Origin: Tetramitus jugosus
Taxonomy: Eukaryota > Heterolobosea > Eutetramitea > Acrasida > Vahlkampfiidae
Length of the DNA stretch: 64,000 nucleotides
Assembly: GCA_937625935.1 (NCBI GenBank)
Contig: OW569345.1
Span: forward strand, 124,001 to 188,000
Direction: 5' to 3'
Position numbers and translations under genes: made by a program
Shown here: in pieces, positions 9,268-19,330 of the stretch
How positions within the stretch are numbered: the first letter of the stretch is position 1
How the letters are laid out: each line of letters opens with the position of its first letter
Notes under the pieces: model-generated
Databases searched by the model: none
What the model was told of the DNA's origin: nothing
The model's input: only the letters and a program-made list of their open reading frames with translations

Positions 9268-9735
9268 ATCCGTGATATTTTTTTGTGTGTTTGTTCAACT
9301 CAACAAAGGAAAAGACTTTGATGCGACATTTCGCGCAAGGGGAATAATACTGTAGGAGTATTTAATTTGAAGGAGAAGAGCGTGCTTAAGAAAGGCGAGT
9401 AATGTGACTGGAGTTTCGTTGGCAAAGCATACTTGACTAATCGACCAGCGTCAGGGGAGTTGTTCAAGAACCTTTGGCTACAAATCTCCCTCCAGTATCA
9501 CATGAGCAACCATAGACTAATATCTGATAAACAGAGGTGTAATTGACGAGAATTTCTTTCTCATAGCCACAAAGAGATCACGCATTGCTGCAACCAGGAG
9601 CAACCAGCAAGCTCCTCTCAAAACATCAAAGGGAATCTTCCTCACGGCGGACAATTTTGATGGAGGAAGAAAAAAAAACAAATCAACGAACAAAAACCAA
9701 CAACAAAAAACACCACACACAAAAAGAAGCAACCG
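9268..9735. promoter_or_regulatory. Divergent region between amidohydrolase and PP6 genes
   Basis: 468 bases with no convincing gene. It carries the promoters of two divergent genes and an A-rich leader just before the PP6 start codon. A 103-codon minus-strand frame at 9517-9828 overlaps PP6 exon 1 and has no recognisable content. Confidence 0.3.
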
Positions 9736-10874
9736 ATGACTCAATTGGACCAGTGGATAGAAAAAGTAAGAAAGTGTGAATTCTTGCCCGAACAAGACTT
9801 GAAAAAGCTTTGCAACATTGTACGTCACTTTTTTTTTCGTTCTCAGATTTCAACATGTTTCAACAATGAGTCACACTCTGTGCCCATTGTGTTGTATTTG
9901 TTGATTTGAGAATGTTCTTTGTTTTTTTTCCACCCTTATCATCATTTGCAAAAAAGCTCACCACATTCCTTTTTTTTTGTACCAACCAAAAAAAAAATCA
10001 TCAAAAAATGACAATTGTTCCAAACAACAAACAAAATCACTAGGTCAAGAACATTTTGATTGAAGAGTCCAATGTTCAACCTGTTCAGGCACCAGTGACC
10101 GTCTGTGGTGACATTCATGGTCAATTCCACGATTTACTCGAATTGTTCAAGACTGGTGGAGAATTGCCAAACACAAAGTACATTTTCATGGGTGATTTTG
10201 TCGACAGAGGTTTCAACAGTCTCGAAACACTCACCTACCTGTTGCTGTTGAAGGCCAGATATCCACAGTACATTACACTGTTGAGAGGCAATCACGAAAG
10301 CAGACAAATTACACAAATTTATGGCTTTTATGACGAATGTTTGAGAAAGTATGGCAATGCCAGTGCATGGAAAATGACTTGTGAAGTGTTTGATTGCATG
10401 AATGTGGCTGCTGTGATTGATGGAAAGGTGCTGTGTGTGCACGCTGGTCTCTCACCTGACATTAAGACCATTGATCAGATTAGAACCATTAACAGAAGAC
10501 AAGAGATTCCTCACGAAGGTCCATTCTGTGATCTCATGTGGTCCGATCCAGAGGATCAGATTGATACGTGGACTGTGAGTCCTCGAGGTGCCGGTTGGAT
10601 GTTTGGTTATCGTGTGACTGCTGATTTCAATCATTTGAACGGATTGGAGTTGATTTGTAGAGCGCATCAATTGGTACAGGAAGGTTATCAGTATCACTTT
10701 AGAGAGAAGAGCATGGTGACTGTGTGGAGTGCTCCCAACTATTGCTATCGATGTGGCAACCTGGCCAGTATTTTGTCCTTTTCTGAGAATTTGGATCGCG
10801 AGTTCAAATTGTTCAAGGATGTTCCATTTGATCACGCCAGTGCCAACTCCAACAGACCAATGTACTTCCTCTAA
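9736..10874 (+). CDS. Serine/threonine protein phosphatase 6 catalytic subunit, two exons
   Basis: Exons are 9736-9819 and 10044-10874 (intron donor GTACGT, acceptor TAG, phase 0), giving 304 residues; human PPP6C has 305. The metal-binding motifs GDIHG (residues 50-54), GDFVDRG and RGNHE are intact. So are the [11 protein letters not shown] segment and the C-terminal tail ending in YFL, whose terminal Leu is carboxymethylated in this family. Within the family, EESNVQPV and [10 protein letters not shown] point to PP6 rather than PP2A or PP4. PP6 acts with SAPS and ankyrin subunits in cell cycle and signalling control. One small oddity is Ala in CVHAGLSPD where Gly is usual. Confidence 0.94.
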
Positions 10875-10985
10875 GACTTTTTTTCACATGTCATCATCGT
10901 CCATTCCAGTGGACAAATCTCCATTTTGTAAACATTCATACACATTTATTACATCAGGAAAAAAACCACACATACAACGTTAAAT

Positions 10986-13900
10986 TTAACTGGTCTCGGA
11001 TAGCATAATCAGATCCTTCTTTGCGATCACTCCCACTAACTTGCCGGCAACTGTTACGTACGCGTGGGACAAACGCAACATGAGGAACAGGAAGTGAACT
11101 TTGGGAAGTGGAGTAAAGGCAGATGTGCTGAGTGGTGCAGGATCAATTGGTACAATCACTTCTCTGTCTTGATCCTCTGAGACGAGTCGGATGGTTGGTG
11201 GAGCATCGATTGGCACCACAAAGGACGAAGCACCACCAGAGAGCTTGTTCACTTTTTCATTGATCGTGCCCACATAATCGCCTGAATCTTCCTTTGCAGT
11301 TTCAGCTGTTGTATTGGTCTCGGATGGTCGAATCGTGATTGGACGAGAATTATGCAACATGAATTGGAGATCTTTGCGTTTCACTGATCCAATCAGTATC
11401 ATTGAGTTTCTATTGTCCACGACAGGATATGTAGCATGGTTGGTTGTTTGTACCAAGTGCTCAGCGTACTCGACCGTGTCTGTCGTACTGATAATATTCA
11501 GATCAGTTCTCATAATATCTTTAGCTGGAATCTTGAATGCATCACCCTCCTGAACAATATCACTCAACAAGGGCAATCCTCTAAACTTCAACAACTTGTC
11601 ATAAATGTTTTCGTTGAAAAAGTTGGCAACACCAACAGCGAACACACTTGCTAGAATGACAGGCAACATGAGAGACAACTGGCCAGTCAACTCACACACG
11701 ACGACAATAGTAGACATTGCTCGAGTGACACCAACAGAGAGGGCTGAGGCAGCCACAACTGCATAATAAGCTGGAATCGTATTGGAGTACAGATAGCGCT
11801 TCACAAGCTCTCCAAACAGTCTACCTGAAAAGGCTCCAATTGAAAACACTGGAGCAAACATACCAGAAGGTATTGGTAGAGCCAATGAGATTGGAGTTAG
11901 GATGAACTTTGCCACAGATATGAGTGACAAGGTTGTTAGAGGTGATTCCGTCTTCAAATCTTTCATACTGAACAAGACATTGATGGAATAGTTGGGAGAG
12001 AAACGCATGAGTGGAGTAGGGAATGAAACCAAAGCTGTCAATAACGTAGCTGCACAAACAACATAGTATGGATGCTCATTGAATAATCTGACTGACTTTC
12101 TCAATTTGATAGTCTGGATCAACAAAAAGTTGAAGAAGGCACCAATGAATCCACAAACAATACCTACAATAATAAACAACAGTATTTCGTGTAGTTCATA
12201 TGGATATGGAGGAAAATCGGTGGAGAACAGATTAATCTGTGAAGTGTTAATAATACCAATTCTTCTCCACACAAAGAAGAACAAGCTGCCAAACAATGTG
12301 ACAACAATACATCTCCACAGATTAGTGACGGGATATGTGGATGCTGTTACTTCAATACTGAACAACACACCACCAATCGGAGAACCAAATGTAGAGGCCA
12401 CACCAGAAGCACAAGCGGCTTGAAGCATACTAATCTTCTCAAACTCTCTCTTTCTTAACTTGCGGAAGTACTTGAGCTTCAACATTTGATTTCCAATGCA
12501 GGAACTGAGATGGACAAAGGGACCGAGTCTTCCAATTTGCAATCCTGCGCCCAAACCAGCAATCACTCCCAATGATTTTCCAACCATGGTTCTCAATGAC
12601 AAGTACCTAGCCATATAGTTACCAGACAAGATTGATTTCATTTCTGGAAGACCAGATCCAGCAGAGTCCTTGCTGATAAAGTCAACACACCCAGCAGCAA
12701 ACACAGCAGAAAACAGTGCAAACAACGTATAAATCATATAATTCACATAAAAGTTGTTTGTGACTTGTCCGAACCTCGTATGAGCATTCTCAATACCAAA
12801 AATACACGTATCAATCGACAGGGTAATCAACGAAGCAACAATTCCCAGGCAAATCAAGAAAATGAGTGCTCTGACTTGTACGCCCTTTGTAATTCGGTAC
12901 AATGGATAGTAAATGAATGACAATGCGGTGCAAATGTGATCCCACAGTGACAACAGCATTGAAAAGTTGCGATAACCCAATAATCTTGACAAGTAGTGAT
13001 CCTGTACCCAGGAATTATCTCGACTATTGTAATAGTGTCTTCTCCTGTTGTTGGTATTGTTGTGCAACAAGAATCGATCATCTCTCGGTGTTACACGACC
13101 TCTCAAACGACTGCCATTGTTCATTCGACTCTGACTCTCCTGTCCACTGTCATTCTTGTTTTCATTCAAATCATCATCATTCACATGATTATTCTCATCA
13201 TCATTGTTCTTATTTTGATTCGAATCATTTTCATCATCCATGAGATGAATACTGCTCGTGTGACTTTGATTTCTGTTTGGCATCAAATCATTATTGTTGT
13301 TACTCTCCATCACTATTGTAGTTGGTGTAGTTGCATTACTATGATCACCACTACCACCACCACCACCACCACCAGTATTCATATTATCATTCATGTAATA
13401 ATGACTCACACTATGCATCAAATAACTCTCATCATCATCATACTCATCCTCTTCTGGTGCAAATGACAATGTTGAATAAAAATCAACTGATTCAAAATGT
13501 TCCTTGTATGGAGATGCATGAGTCATTCGATTATTATTGTGAATGCTGATATTACTATTATTATTATTATTATTGTTATTATTATTGTTATTATTAGTCA
13601 TCATATTATTGTTATTGTGTGGTAGCATGAGACTGGAAGAAGAAGCTCCAAAATCAAAGCTTTGACTATGGTTGGCATTTCTACTCTGAAGCTTTTGAAC
13701 TCGTTCCATAATGGACAATGACGATGAAGAAGAAGAGGTTCGAACATGTGATGGCGATACAGGTGTCGTTGCAAAATTTCTTTTTTTAGGATGTTTGGAA
13801 GACAATGTAGGAGTAATAGAGGAGAGATTGGATGCCTGTGTAGAAACAATGATGGTTGGTGTGGTTGGTGTAGTGATAGTCGACACAGTGTTGTTGTCGT

Positions 13901-14036
13901 TGTCTACATTTGTTGTTGTGTTGACAATGACGAGTGGAGGATGATTGTGATCACTTGTTGTTGTTGTTGTTGATGTGGACTCCTCAGAGGAGCTATTACT
14001 GTAGTGGTTGTTGGCGTCATGATCGTCGTTGCCCAT
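10986..14036 (-). CDS. CLC-family chloride channel with gating glutamate replaced by leucine
   Basis: 1016 residues. The first 330 or so are Asn/Ser/Thr rich and low in complexity, including a run of Asn and a Gly run. The CLC membrane domain follows. GSGLPE matches the GSGIPE anion-site motif, GMFAP matches GxFxP, and SPIGGVLFSIEV is present. The gating motif GREGP reads GRLGPFVH, with Leu504 in place of the gating Glu. The position of the proton-glutamate is Val (FSIEV), as in channels rather than exchangers. Two CBS domains close the protein. It probably conducts chloride without the normal glutamate gate, on a membrane that cannot be told from sequence. Confidence 0.9.
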   Translation of the reverse strand: MGNDDHDANNHYSNSSSEESTSTTTTTSDHNHPPLVIVNTTTNVDNDNNTVSTITTPTTPTIIVSTQASNLSSITPTLSSKHPKKRNFATTPVSPSHVRTSSSSSSLSIMERVQKLQSRNANHSQSFDFGASSSSLMLPHNNNNMMTNNNNNNNNNNNNNSNISIHNNNRMTHASPYKEHFESVDFYSTLSFAPEEDEYDDDESYLMHSVSHYYMNDNMNTGGGGGGGSGDHSNATTPTTIVMESNNNNDLMPNRNQSHTSSIHLMDDENDSNQNKNNDDENNHVNDDDLNENKNDSGQESQSRMNNGSRLRGRVTPRDDRFLLHNNTNNRRRHYYNSRDNSWVQDHYLSRLLGYRNFSMLLSLWDHICTALSFIYYPLYRITKGVQVRALIFLICLGIVASLITLSIDTCIFGIENAHTRFGQVTNNFYVNYMIYTLFALFSAVFAAGCVDFISKDSAGSGLPEMKSILSGNYMARYLSLRTMVGKSLGVIAGLGAGLQIGRLGPFVHLSSCIGNQMLKLKYFRKLRKREFEKISMLQAACASGVASTFGSPIGGVLFSIEVTASTYPVTNLWRCIVVTLFGSLFFFVWRRIGIINTSQINLFSTDFPPYPYELHEILLFIIVGIVCGFIGAFFNFLLIQTIKLRKSVRLFNEHPYYVVCAATLLTALVSFPTPLMRFSPNYSINVLFSMKDLKTESPLTTLSLISVAKFILTPISLALPIPSGMFAPVFSIGAFSGRLFGELVKRYLYSNTIPAYYAVVAASALSVGVTRAMSTIVVVCELTGQLSLMLPVILASVFAVGVANFFNENIYDKLLKFRGLPLLSDIVQEGDAFKIPAKDIMRTDLNIISTTDTVEYAEHLVQTTNHATYPVVDNRNSMILIGSVKRKDLQFMLHNSRPITIRPSETNTTAETAKEDSGDYVGTINEKVNKLSGGASSFVVPIDAPPTIRLVSEDQDREVIVPIDPAPLSTSAFTPLPKVHFLFLMLRLSHAYVTVAGKLVGVIAKKDLIMLSETS

Positions 14037-15088
14037 TTCGTCCCTCTCTGTTTCTTTTTTGTGTTTTTGGCGGCAGCTTGATGGAAAGGAGGTTCAATGT
14101 AGTTGATGAATAGGAGGGGAAATAAAAGACAATTTACTAAATTGGTTTTGGAGACAAAACAAGAGAAGACGCAAGGGGAACTCTTGGGATGATGTCAGTT
14201 GGAGAAGGACCTAGAGAGAGATTGGAGTAACAAACCGCCTTGGATCTTGGTGGTTTGTTGCTCAGGGTACTGCACAATGTGAAGAAAGCAAGCTTCTTGC
14301 CTTGCTTCCATTGTACAAGTTCTATGTACAAATTTACAAATGGTGTTATCCTACAGATGAAAGAGATTCTTGTTGTCGAGTGGATTTCGAGCTGAAAACG
14401 CCTAGAACAACCTTCTAACGATCGATTCGTTGATTATCCTTCGGGGCCTTGGTTTAGAAATCTTTCTGGGTGTACTTGGCATGGATTTTGGAGCCTTGAT
14501 GGTTTGTTTTGGAGTTTCATAGACCTCCTTTGGGGCTGGAGAGGAGTTGGCAGTGTGGTGCATCGTTTTAGAAGGAAGAATCTTAGAGGTTATATACAAT
14601 GGATTAAGAGGTGTGGATTGGTTTTTTGGATATCAGAGAATCCACAATCTTGAGGAGAAGTATCAGTTTTGTGACATCCAGTTTGTGCATATTAATAAAT
14701 TCTTGTAGCACAGAGACCATGAGAGGGGAGAACTTTTGCCCAATTAGTAACTTCAAAAATCCAACGGGTTTCTAATCTAATAAATAAAACTCAACTTTCA
14801 GCTGTTCATGGTTCCTGATATCTTGCAAGTTTATTATTAGTTCGCTACAACCGTTCAGAAGCGCGAAACTTCTTGACCAGAGAACAATTACAGTGTCTGA
14901 AAGAGAAAGGAAGAACCAGTTCTTTCAGGAGTGTAGTTACACGACTGTTGTCCTATTTGAGGTTCTCGACTTTTGATTTCCATGTCTGTGCAACTCTAAA
15001 AACAACCATCCAGGTGAGGTTCGCTGTTGGCTCTCATCTTCCGCCTGGCCAGCCCATAATTTCTCCACGACACAGAAAATCGTTCACC
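14037..15088. other. Long intergenic region between CLC and ABCG genes
   Basis: About 1050 bases. It must contain the promoters of the divergent CLC and ABCG genes. Two short minus-strand frames (14137-14331 and 14402-14599) are the only candidates. The second is Pro/Lys/Ser rich and listed separately. The first has no features. The ABCG frame stays open upstream to 14873 but contains no ATG before 15089. Confidence 0.35.
14402..14599 (-). CDS. Possible small basic, disordered protein, 65 residues
   Basis: An open frame starting MYITSKILPSK and rich in Pro, Lys, Ser and Arg (PKQTIKAPKSMPSTPRKIS), with no domain I know. The base composition is more codon-like than the flanking intergenic DNA, but that is a visual impression. 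It could also be a terminal exon of an unrecognised gene. Confidence 0.25.
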   Translation of the reverse strand: MYITSKILPSKTMHHTANSSPAPKEVYETPKQTIKAPKSMPSTPRKISKPRPRRIINESIVRRLF

Positions 15089-18000
15089 ATGCTACGAAAA
15101 TTTTATGCGATCAACTTGTTGCTGTTGATTGTTGTGGTCATTGGAACAGTGATTGCTGATTTCAATCCTTCTCTGTTCTACTGCTTTCATGGCATTCAAA
15201 CTTCCAGTCAACCCGATCAAATCACACAATGTCAATGTCACGACAATCAATTATATGGTGGCATATTTTGCTCCAATTGTTTATCAAATGAAGCTTGTCA
15301 AGATACTCACGATGATTCCAATCTGTTTTGTGATAAAAGTATGAAAACGTTCAATACGATTGACCAAAAAGTTTTTAATTGTAAAGTGGTCAAGGAAACT
15401 TTTTCCAGTGTTTTCCCAAAGGTTGAGTTGAAACCGAGCGAACAATTCACAATGGCCTACTATTGCGCAAAGAATAACCAATCAGATTGTCAAATGAATG
15501 TTTACAAGAGCAGTAGCAGTGAAAGTTCATTGAGTGCAAACGAACCATTCATGAATTGTGCGTTACACAATTGTAAGCAAATGATTCAAACAGATCATGT
15601 CTTGTGGTCATGTGATCACAGTGTTTGTGACACGAATCCGAACATTGATGAGGCAGCTGATGCATGGGCGTTTTTAATACCTTCCTTCAATGGCCCTTCC
15701 CACTTCTACTGTGGACTATCGAATGAAGTTGGGGAACACGAGGGATCATGTTTCTTTGAAAAAGAGGATATGAAACTTCGCATCGAAACGCAGTGCTATG
15801 CAAGTGAATGTATGAAGAAGACCACCAATGAAGAAGTTGTGGAAGAGCCTCCTTCAACTACTATTCCCTACAATAACCAAGTAATTATCGAAACGAGCAC
15901 TGCCATCGTTGGAATAGCACTTGCTTTCCTGGTGTTCATCGTTCTTCACTTTTCATACACGAGATATGAAAATTACTACATAATGAAGGAGTGGAAGGCC
16001 CAGAACGAAGCCCTTCAACATTCAGTCTTTGATTTTTCATTCCAAGATGTTAGTTACACGATCACGAGCGGTTGGTTTAAAAGAACGAAACGACGAATAT
16101 TGGACGGTGTGTACGGTAGTGTCAAACAGGGACAAATATGTGCCATTATGGGCGCTTCAGGTGCAGGCAAGTCGAGCCTATTGGATATATTAGCGGGGAG
16201 AAAGAAGGGAGGTATTGTGACAGGAGATGTGTTCGTTGGTTCCAAACCGATTGATCATCGTTATCAGTTACTGAAGGGATATGTATTGCAAGAGAATATC
16301 ATGATGGCCACAATGACAGTACACGAATATCTCATGATGAATGCACAGTTGCGCTTACCAGAGCATGTGCCACATGAGGAAAAGGAAAGTCGAGTACAAG
16401 CGGTCATGGAGCAACTTGGAATTCAGCACTTGTCCAATCGACGCATTGGATCGAATATCAAGAGAGGTCTCTCTGGAGGAGAAAAGCGTCGAGTTGCTCT
16501 TGGAGCGGAACTGGTCATCAGTAAGCCCATCATATTTTGTGACGAGATTACGAGTGGTCTTGACAGTTACAATGCACATCAAGTGATGCTTTCTCTCCAT
16601 AATTTAGCTCGGAACCACAACAAAACCATTATCTTATCGATTCATCAGCCCTCCAGTGCAATATTCGATCTGATTGACAAGTTGGTGCTCTTAAGTGAAG
16701 GAAAAGTGGTGTTCTCAGGTGATGCCGATAAGGCGATACAACACTTTGAGTCGATAGGATTTGATAAGCCTGAAGATTTTAATGTTCCAGATTTTATGCG
16801 TATGTCTCCACATCGTTTGAGATATCTTTTCGCTCTCAGTCTTGATTAACCCTGTTTCTTTAATTCAGTTGATCTTGTTGTAGGTGCCTCTGTGGCAAAG
16901 AAAGGAAGGGTGCCCAAGAGCGATGTCTTTTCAACTATCTTGAGAAAAAGAAGACAAAATGTGAGCTCAAATAACAGCTCTCGTTATGCAACAACATATG
17001 AAGACGTCACAAATAGCTCCTCCGAATTCATGGAGCTACCAAAGTTCAGTAGAGAAGAAATGAGACAGAGAAAACCTCCAATCTTACTCACAGGCGACAG
17101 TGTTCGATACACATGTCAAAATGGTCTTTACAACACTTCGATTTACAAACAATTGTTAGTACTCTCCGGAAGAGCATTCAAGAATTTCATTCGAAATATT
17201 TTCCTGTTCCCAGGGCATCTATTCTTCTCGATCTGTATGGGACTCGTACTCGGAGGTATTTTCTACAAGTTACCATTGGATCTCACAGGTACTCAAAACA
17301 GGATTGGTGTCTTTTTCTTTTTGACCGTAGTTCTCTCTCTGGTGTCGATGTCATCTTTGGAAATATGTAAGTGCATTTTCCTTCATTCATGTTCCGTTCC
17401 AAAACGATTTATAGAGGCAACTAACTTTTTGTTTTTGTTAATGTAGTTATTGCTGAACGAGAGGTGTACTTAACAGAACGAGCATCTGGATATTACAGAG
17501 CTTTGGCTTACTACATCTCCCGAATGATTTTCGATGTTGTTCCTCTGAGAATCATCCCTCCTATTGTATTAAGTTCTTGCTGTTACTTCCTTGTTGGACT
17601 ACGGACAGATCATTCAGTCATATTCGTCTGGTTTGTAACATACTTGACTCTGTTCAACATTGCCATGGGAGGAATTTGTTTGTGTATATCATCCGTTGTC
17701 CATAGTGTCACAGTTGGCAATATGATTTTCCTTTGTTATAATTTGTAAGTATATTTCCTTTAATTCTTCAGATTGACTTCTTGATCTAACATCAGTCATC
17801 AATTAGGTTCACAATGCTGTTTGGAGGATTCTTGATCAATATTCGTTTCCTTCCGTTTGCTCTGGGACTATTTCAGTACATAAGTCCATATCGATACACA
17901 CTAGAATCGCTGTTAGTGAATGAGTTGCAAGGCCGAATTATTTTGTTCAATCCTCAGGGCTCTATTCCAGTCAAGGTACCAGCCGAAGAAATCATCAAGT

Positions 18001-18119
18001 TCTTTGGATTTTCTCAGAAGAATGAAAAGTGGAATCTGGGTTGCCTCTTTGGACTGTCCACCACTTTCATACTGGCAGCTGCTATTTTGCTCCAGTTTTG
18101 TGTTCGAGAGAAGAGATAA
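15089..18119 (+). CDS. ABCG-type half transporter with Cys-rich lumenal domain, four exons
   Basis: Exons are 15089-16799, 16884-17366, 17447-17744 and 17807-18119, with clean GT-AG joins in frame, giving 934 residues. The order is signal peptide (MLRKFYAINLLLLIVVVIG), Cys-rich lumenal region with an EGF-like start, one membrane span near residue 275, then the nucleotide-binding domain, then six-span membrane domain. Walker A GASGAGKS starts at residue 355. The signature is LSGGEKRR, and Walker B IIFCDEITSG precedes a GLDS motif. AEREVYLTERASGYY marks an ABCG membrane domain. The N-terminal lumenal domain resembles the plant and protist ABCG24/28-like subgroup. The cargo is probably a lipid or sterol, but that is family inference. 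Confidence 0.92.
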
Positions 18120-18172
18120 GAAGTTGTAGTACAAAATATAGTTAATTTATTATTCATAACACGACGCAAGAG

Positions 18173-19171
18173 TTAGTAACATCCTGTTATTGTAGCATTC
18201 ACATAAGATACATAATTACCCCAAGGAGTATGAGTGTCGACGAGTCCCTTATTGGTCACTATGATTTGGTCCTTGGAGAAAAGCGGTGATACACCTTGTG
18301 CAAGAGCTGATGGCCCGGCAAAGGCCAGCTTTGAAGTTTCATACAACTTCTCACCGGTTGGCAATCGAAGGAAGATGAGTGAACTTTGCAGATAGTTTGC
18401 CACAACTAACAGAGGCTGATCACTTTCTGATGGAGTGAAAAAGTTGAGATCATCTAGGATGGTGAGTCCCTTGGAAAAGAGAACTTTCATGTTTGCAATG
18501 TCAGGTCCTCCCGTCGCTCTATTAATTGGTATGGCCACAACCTTGTTGGTGTCTGAAATCATTACAGTATGGTTGAACAGTTTGAGACCATTGGGGTGTT
18601 TCACATGAGGGCTCGTGATCCAATCAGATTGTTGAGTAACAGTTAACATTGATGAAGGATTCATTTGATTGTTGCTGTTTGGTGCTTCCTTCATCCTCAA
18701 CTTTACAATTTTTCCACTGCTCTTCAAAAAGGCAGTGTCCGCCACATAAATCACTCCACTTTCTACATCGGCTGCCATACCATTGGGCAACGACATGTCC
18801 TCCATGTGATAGATGCGATTGAGAACCAGGGGAGAAACTGACAAGTCGGCCGCGTAAAAGTAACCTTGCTTGTCCACGGTGCACAACCATTGTTTGTATT
18901 GAACAACACCCAAGAAGTAAGCCTTCTCATGATACAATGAATTCTTCTTCCAGGAGTTGGAAGGTATGTCACGTGTCAACTCAAAAATATTGTCTCCACC
19001 TGTCACGAACAATCGAATCGAAGAATTGTAACGTGTGAAAATCACATTTTCGGCATCATAAATGTCAGGAATGAACTCAGTATTGTGGGACAGAGAGATC
19101 TTGCATGAGCTGGTGCAACAGACAACAAAGGCAAGTAATACTAACGAAACAAGAACCTTGCACAAGTTCAT
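18173..19171 (-). CDS. Secreted beta-propeller protein (SMP-30/strictosidine synthase-like)
   Basis: 332 residues with a clear signal peptide (MNLCKVLVSLVLLAFVVCC). The body has repeats of the NHL/SMP-30 propeller type, such as LPNGMAADVESGVIYVADTA and HPNGLKLFNHTVMISD. Family members bind a metal and hydrolyse lactones or act as scaffolds. The catalytic set is not complete enough by eye to claim an enzyme. It converges with the ABCG gene, with 53 bases between stops. Confidence 0.65.
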   Translation of the reverse strand: MNLCKVLVSLVLLAFVVCCTSSCKISLSHNTEFIPDIYDAENVIFTRYNSSIRLFVTGGDNIFELTRDIPSNSWKKNSLYHEKAYFLGVVQYKQWLCTVDKQGYFYAADLSVSPLVLNRIYHMEDMSLPNGMAADVESGVIYVADTAFLKSSGKIVKLRMKEAPNSNNQMNPSSMLTVTQQSDWITSPHVKHPNGLKLFNHTVMISDTNKVVAIPINRATGGPDIANMKVLFSKGLTILDDLNFFTPSESDQPLLVVANYLQSSLIFLRLPTGEKLYETSKLAFAGPSALAQGVSPLFSKDQIIVTNKGLVDTHTPWGNYVSYVNATITGCY

Positions 19172-19330
19172 TTTTGATTAATTTGTTTTGTTCAGATCAA
19201 GGGAGATTTCCCCTCAAACGTTTTTCGATCTCCGTACACTACGGCAACCGGCAGATTTCAAACTATGGTGGAACTGGGAATTGGGCTGTCATGCGAAAAG
19301 GAACCTCTCAGAAAACATTTATTTTAGATA

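Noticed and set aside
13330-13640. Dense trinucleotide repeats that resemble a CRISPR or satellite array
   Set aside because: They encode Asn, His and Gly runs of the CLC N-terminus and have no spacer structure.
14873-15088. Upstream extension of the ABCG frame
   Set aside because: It contains no ATG, and the signal peptide starts at 15089.
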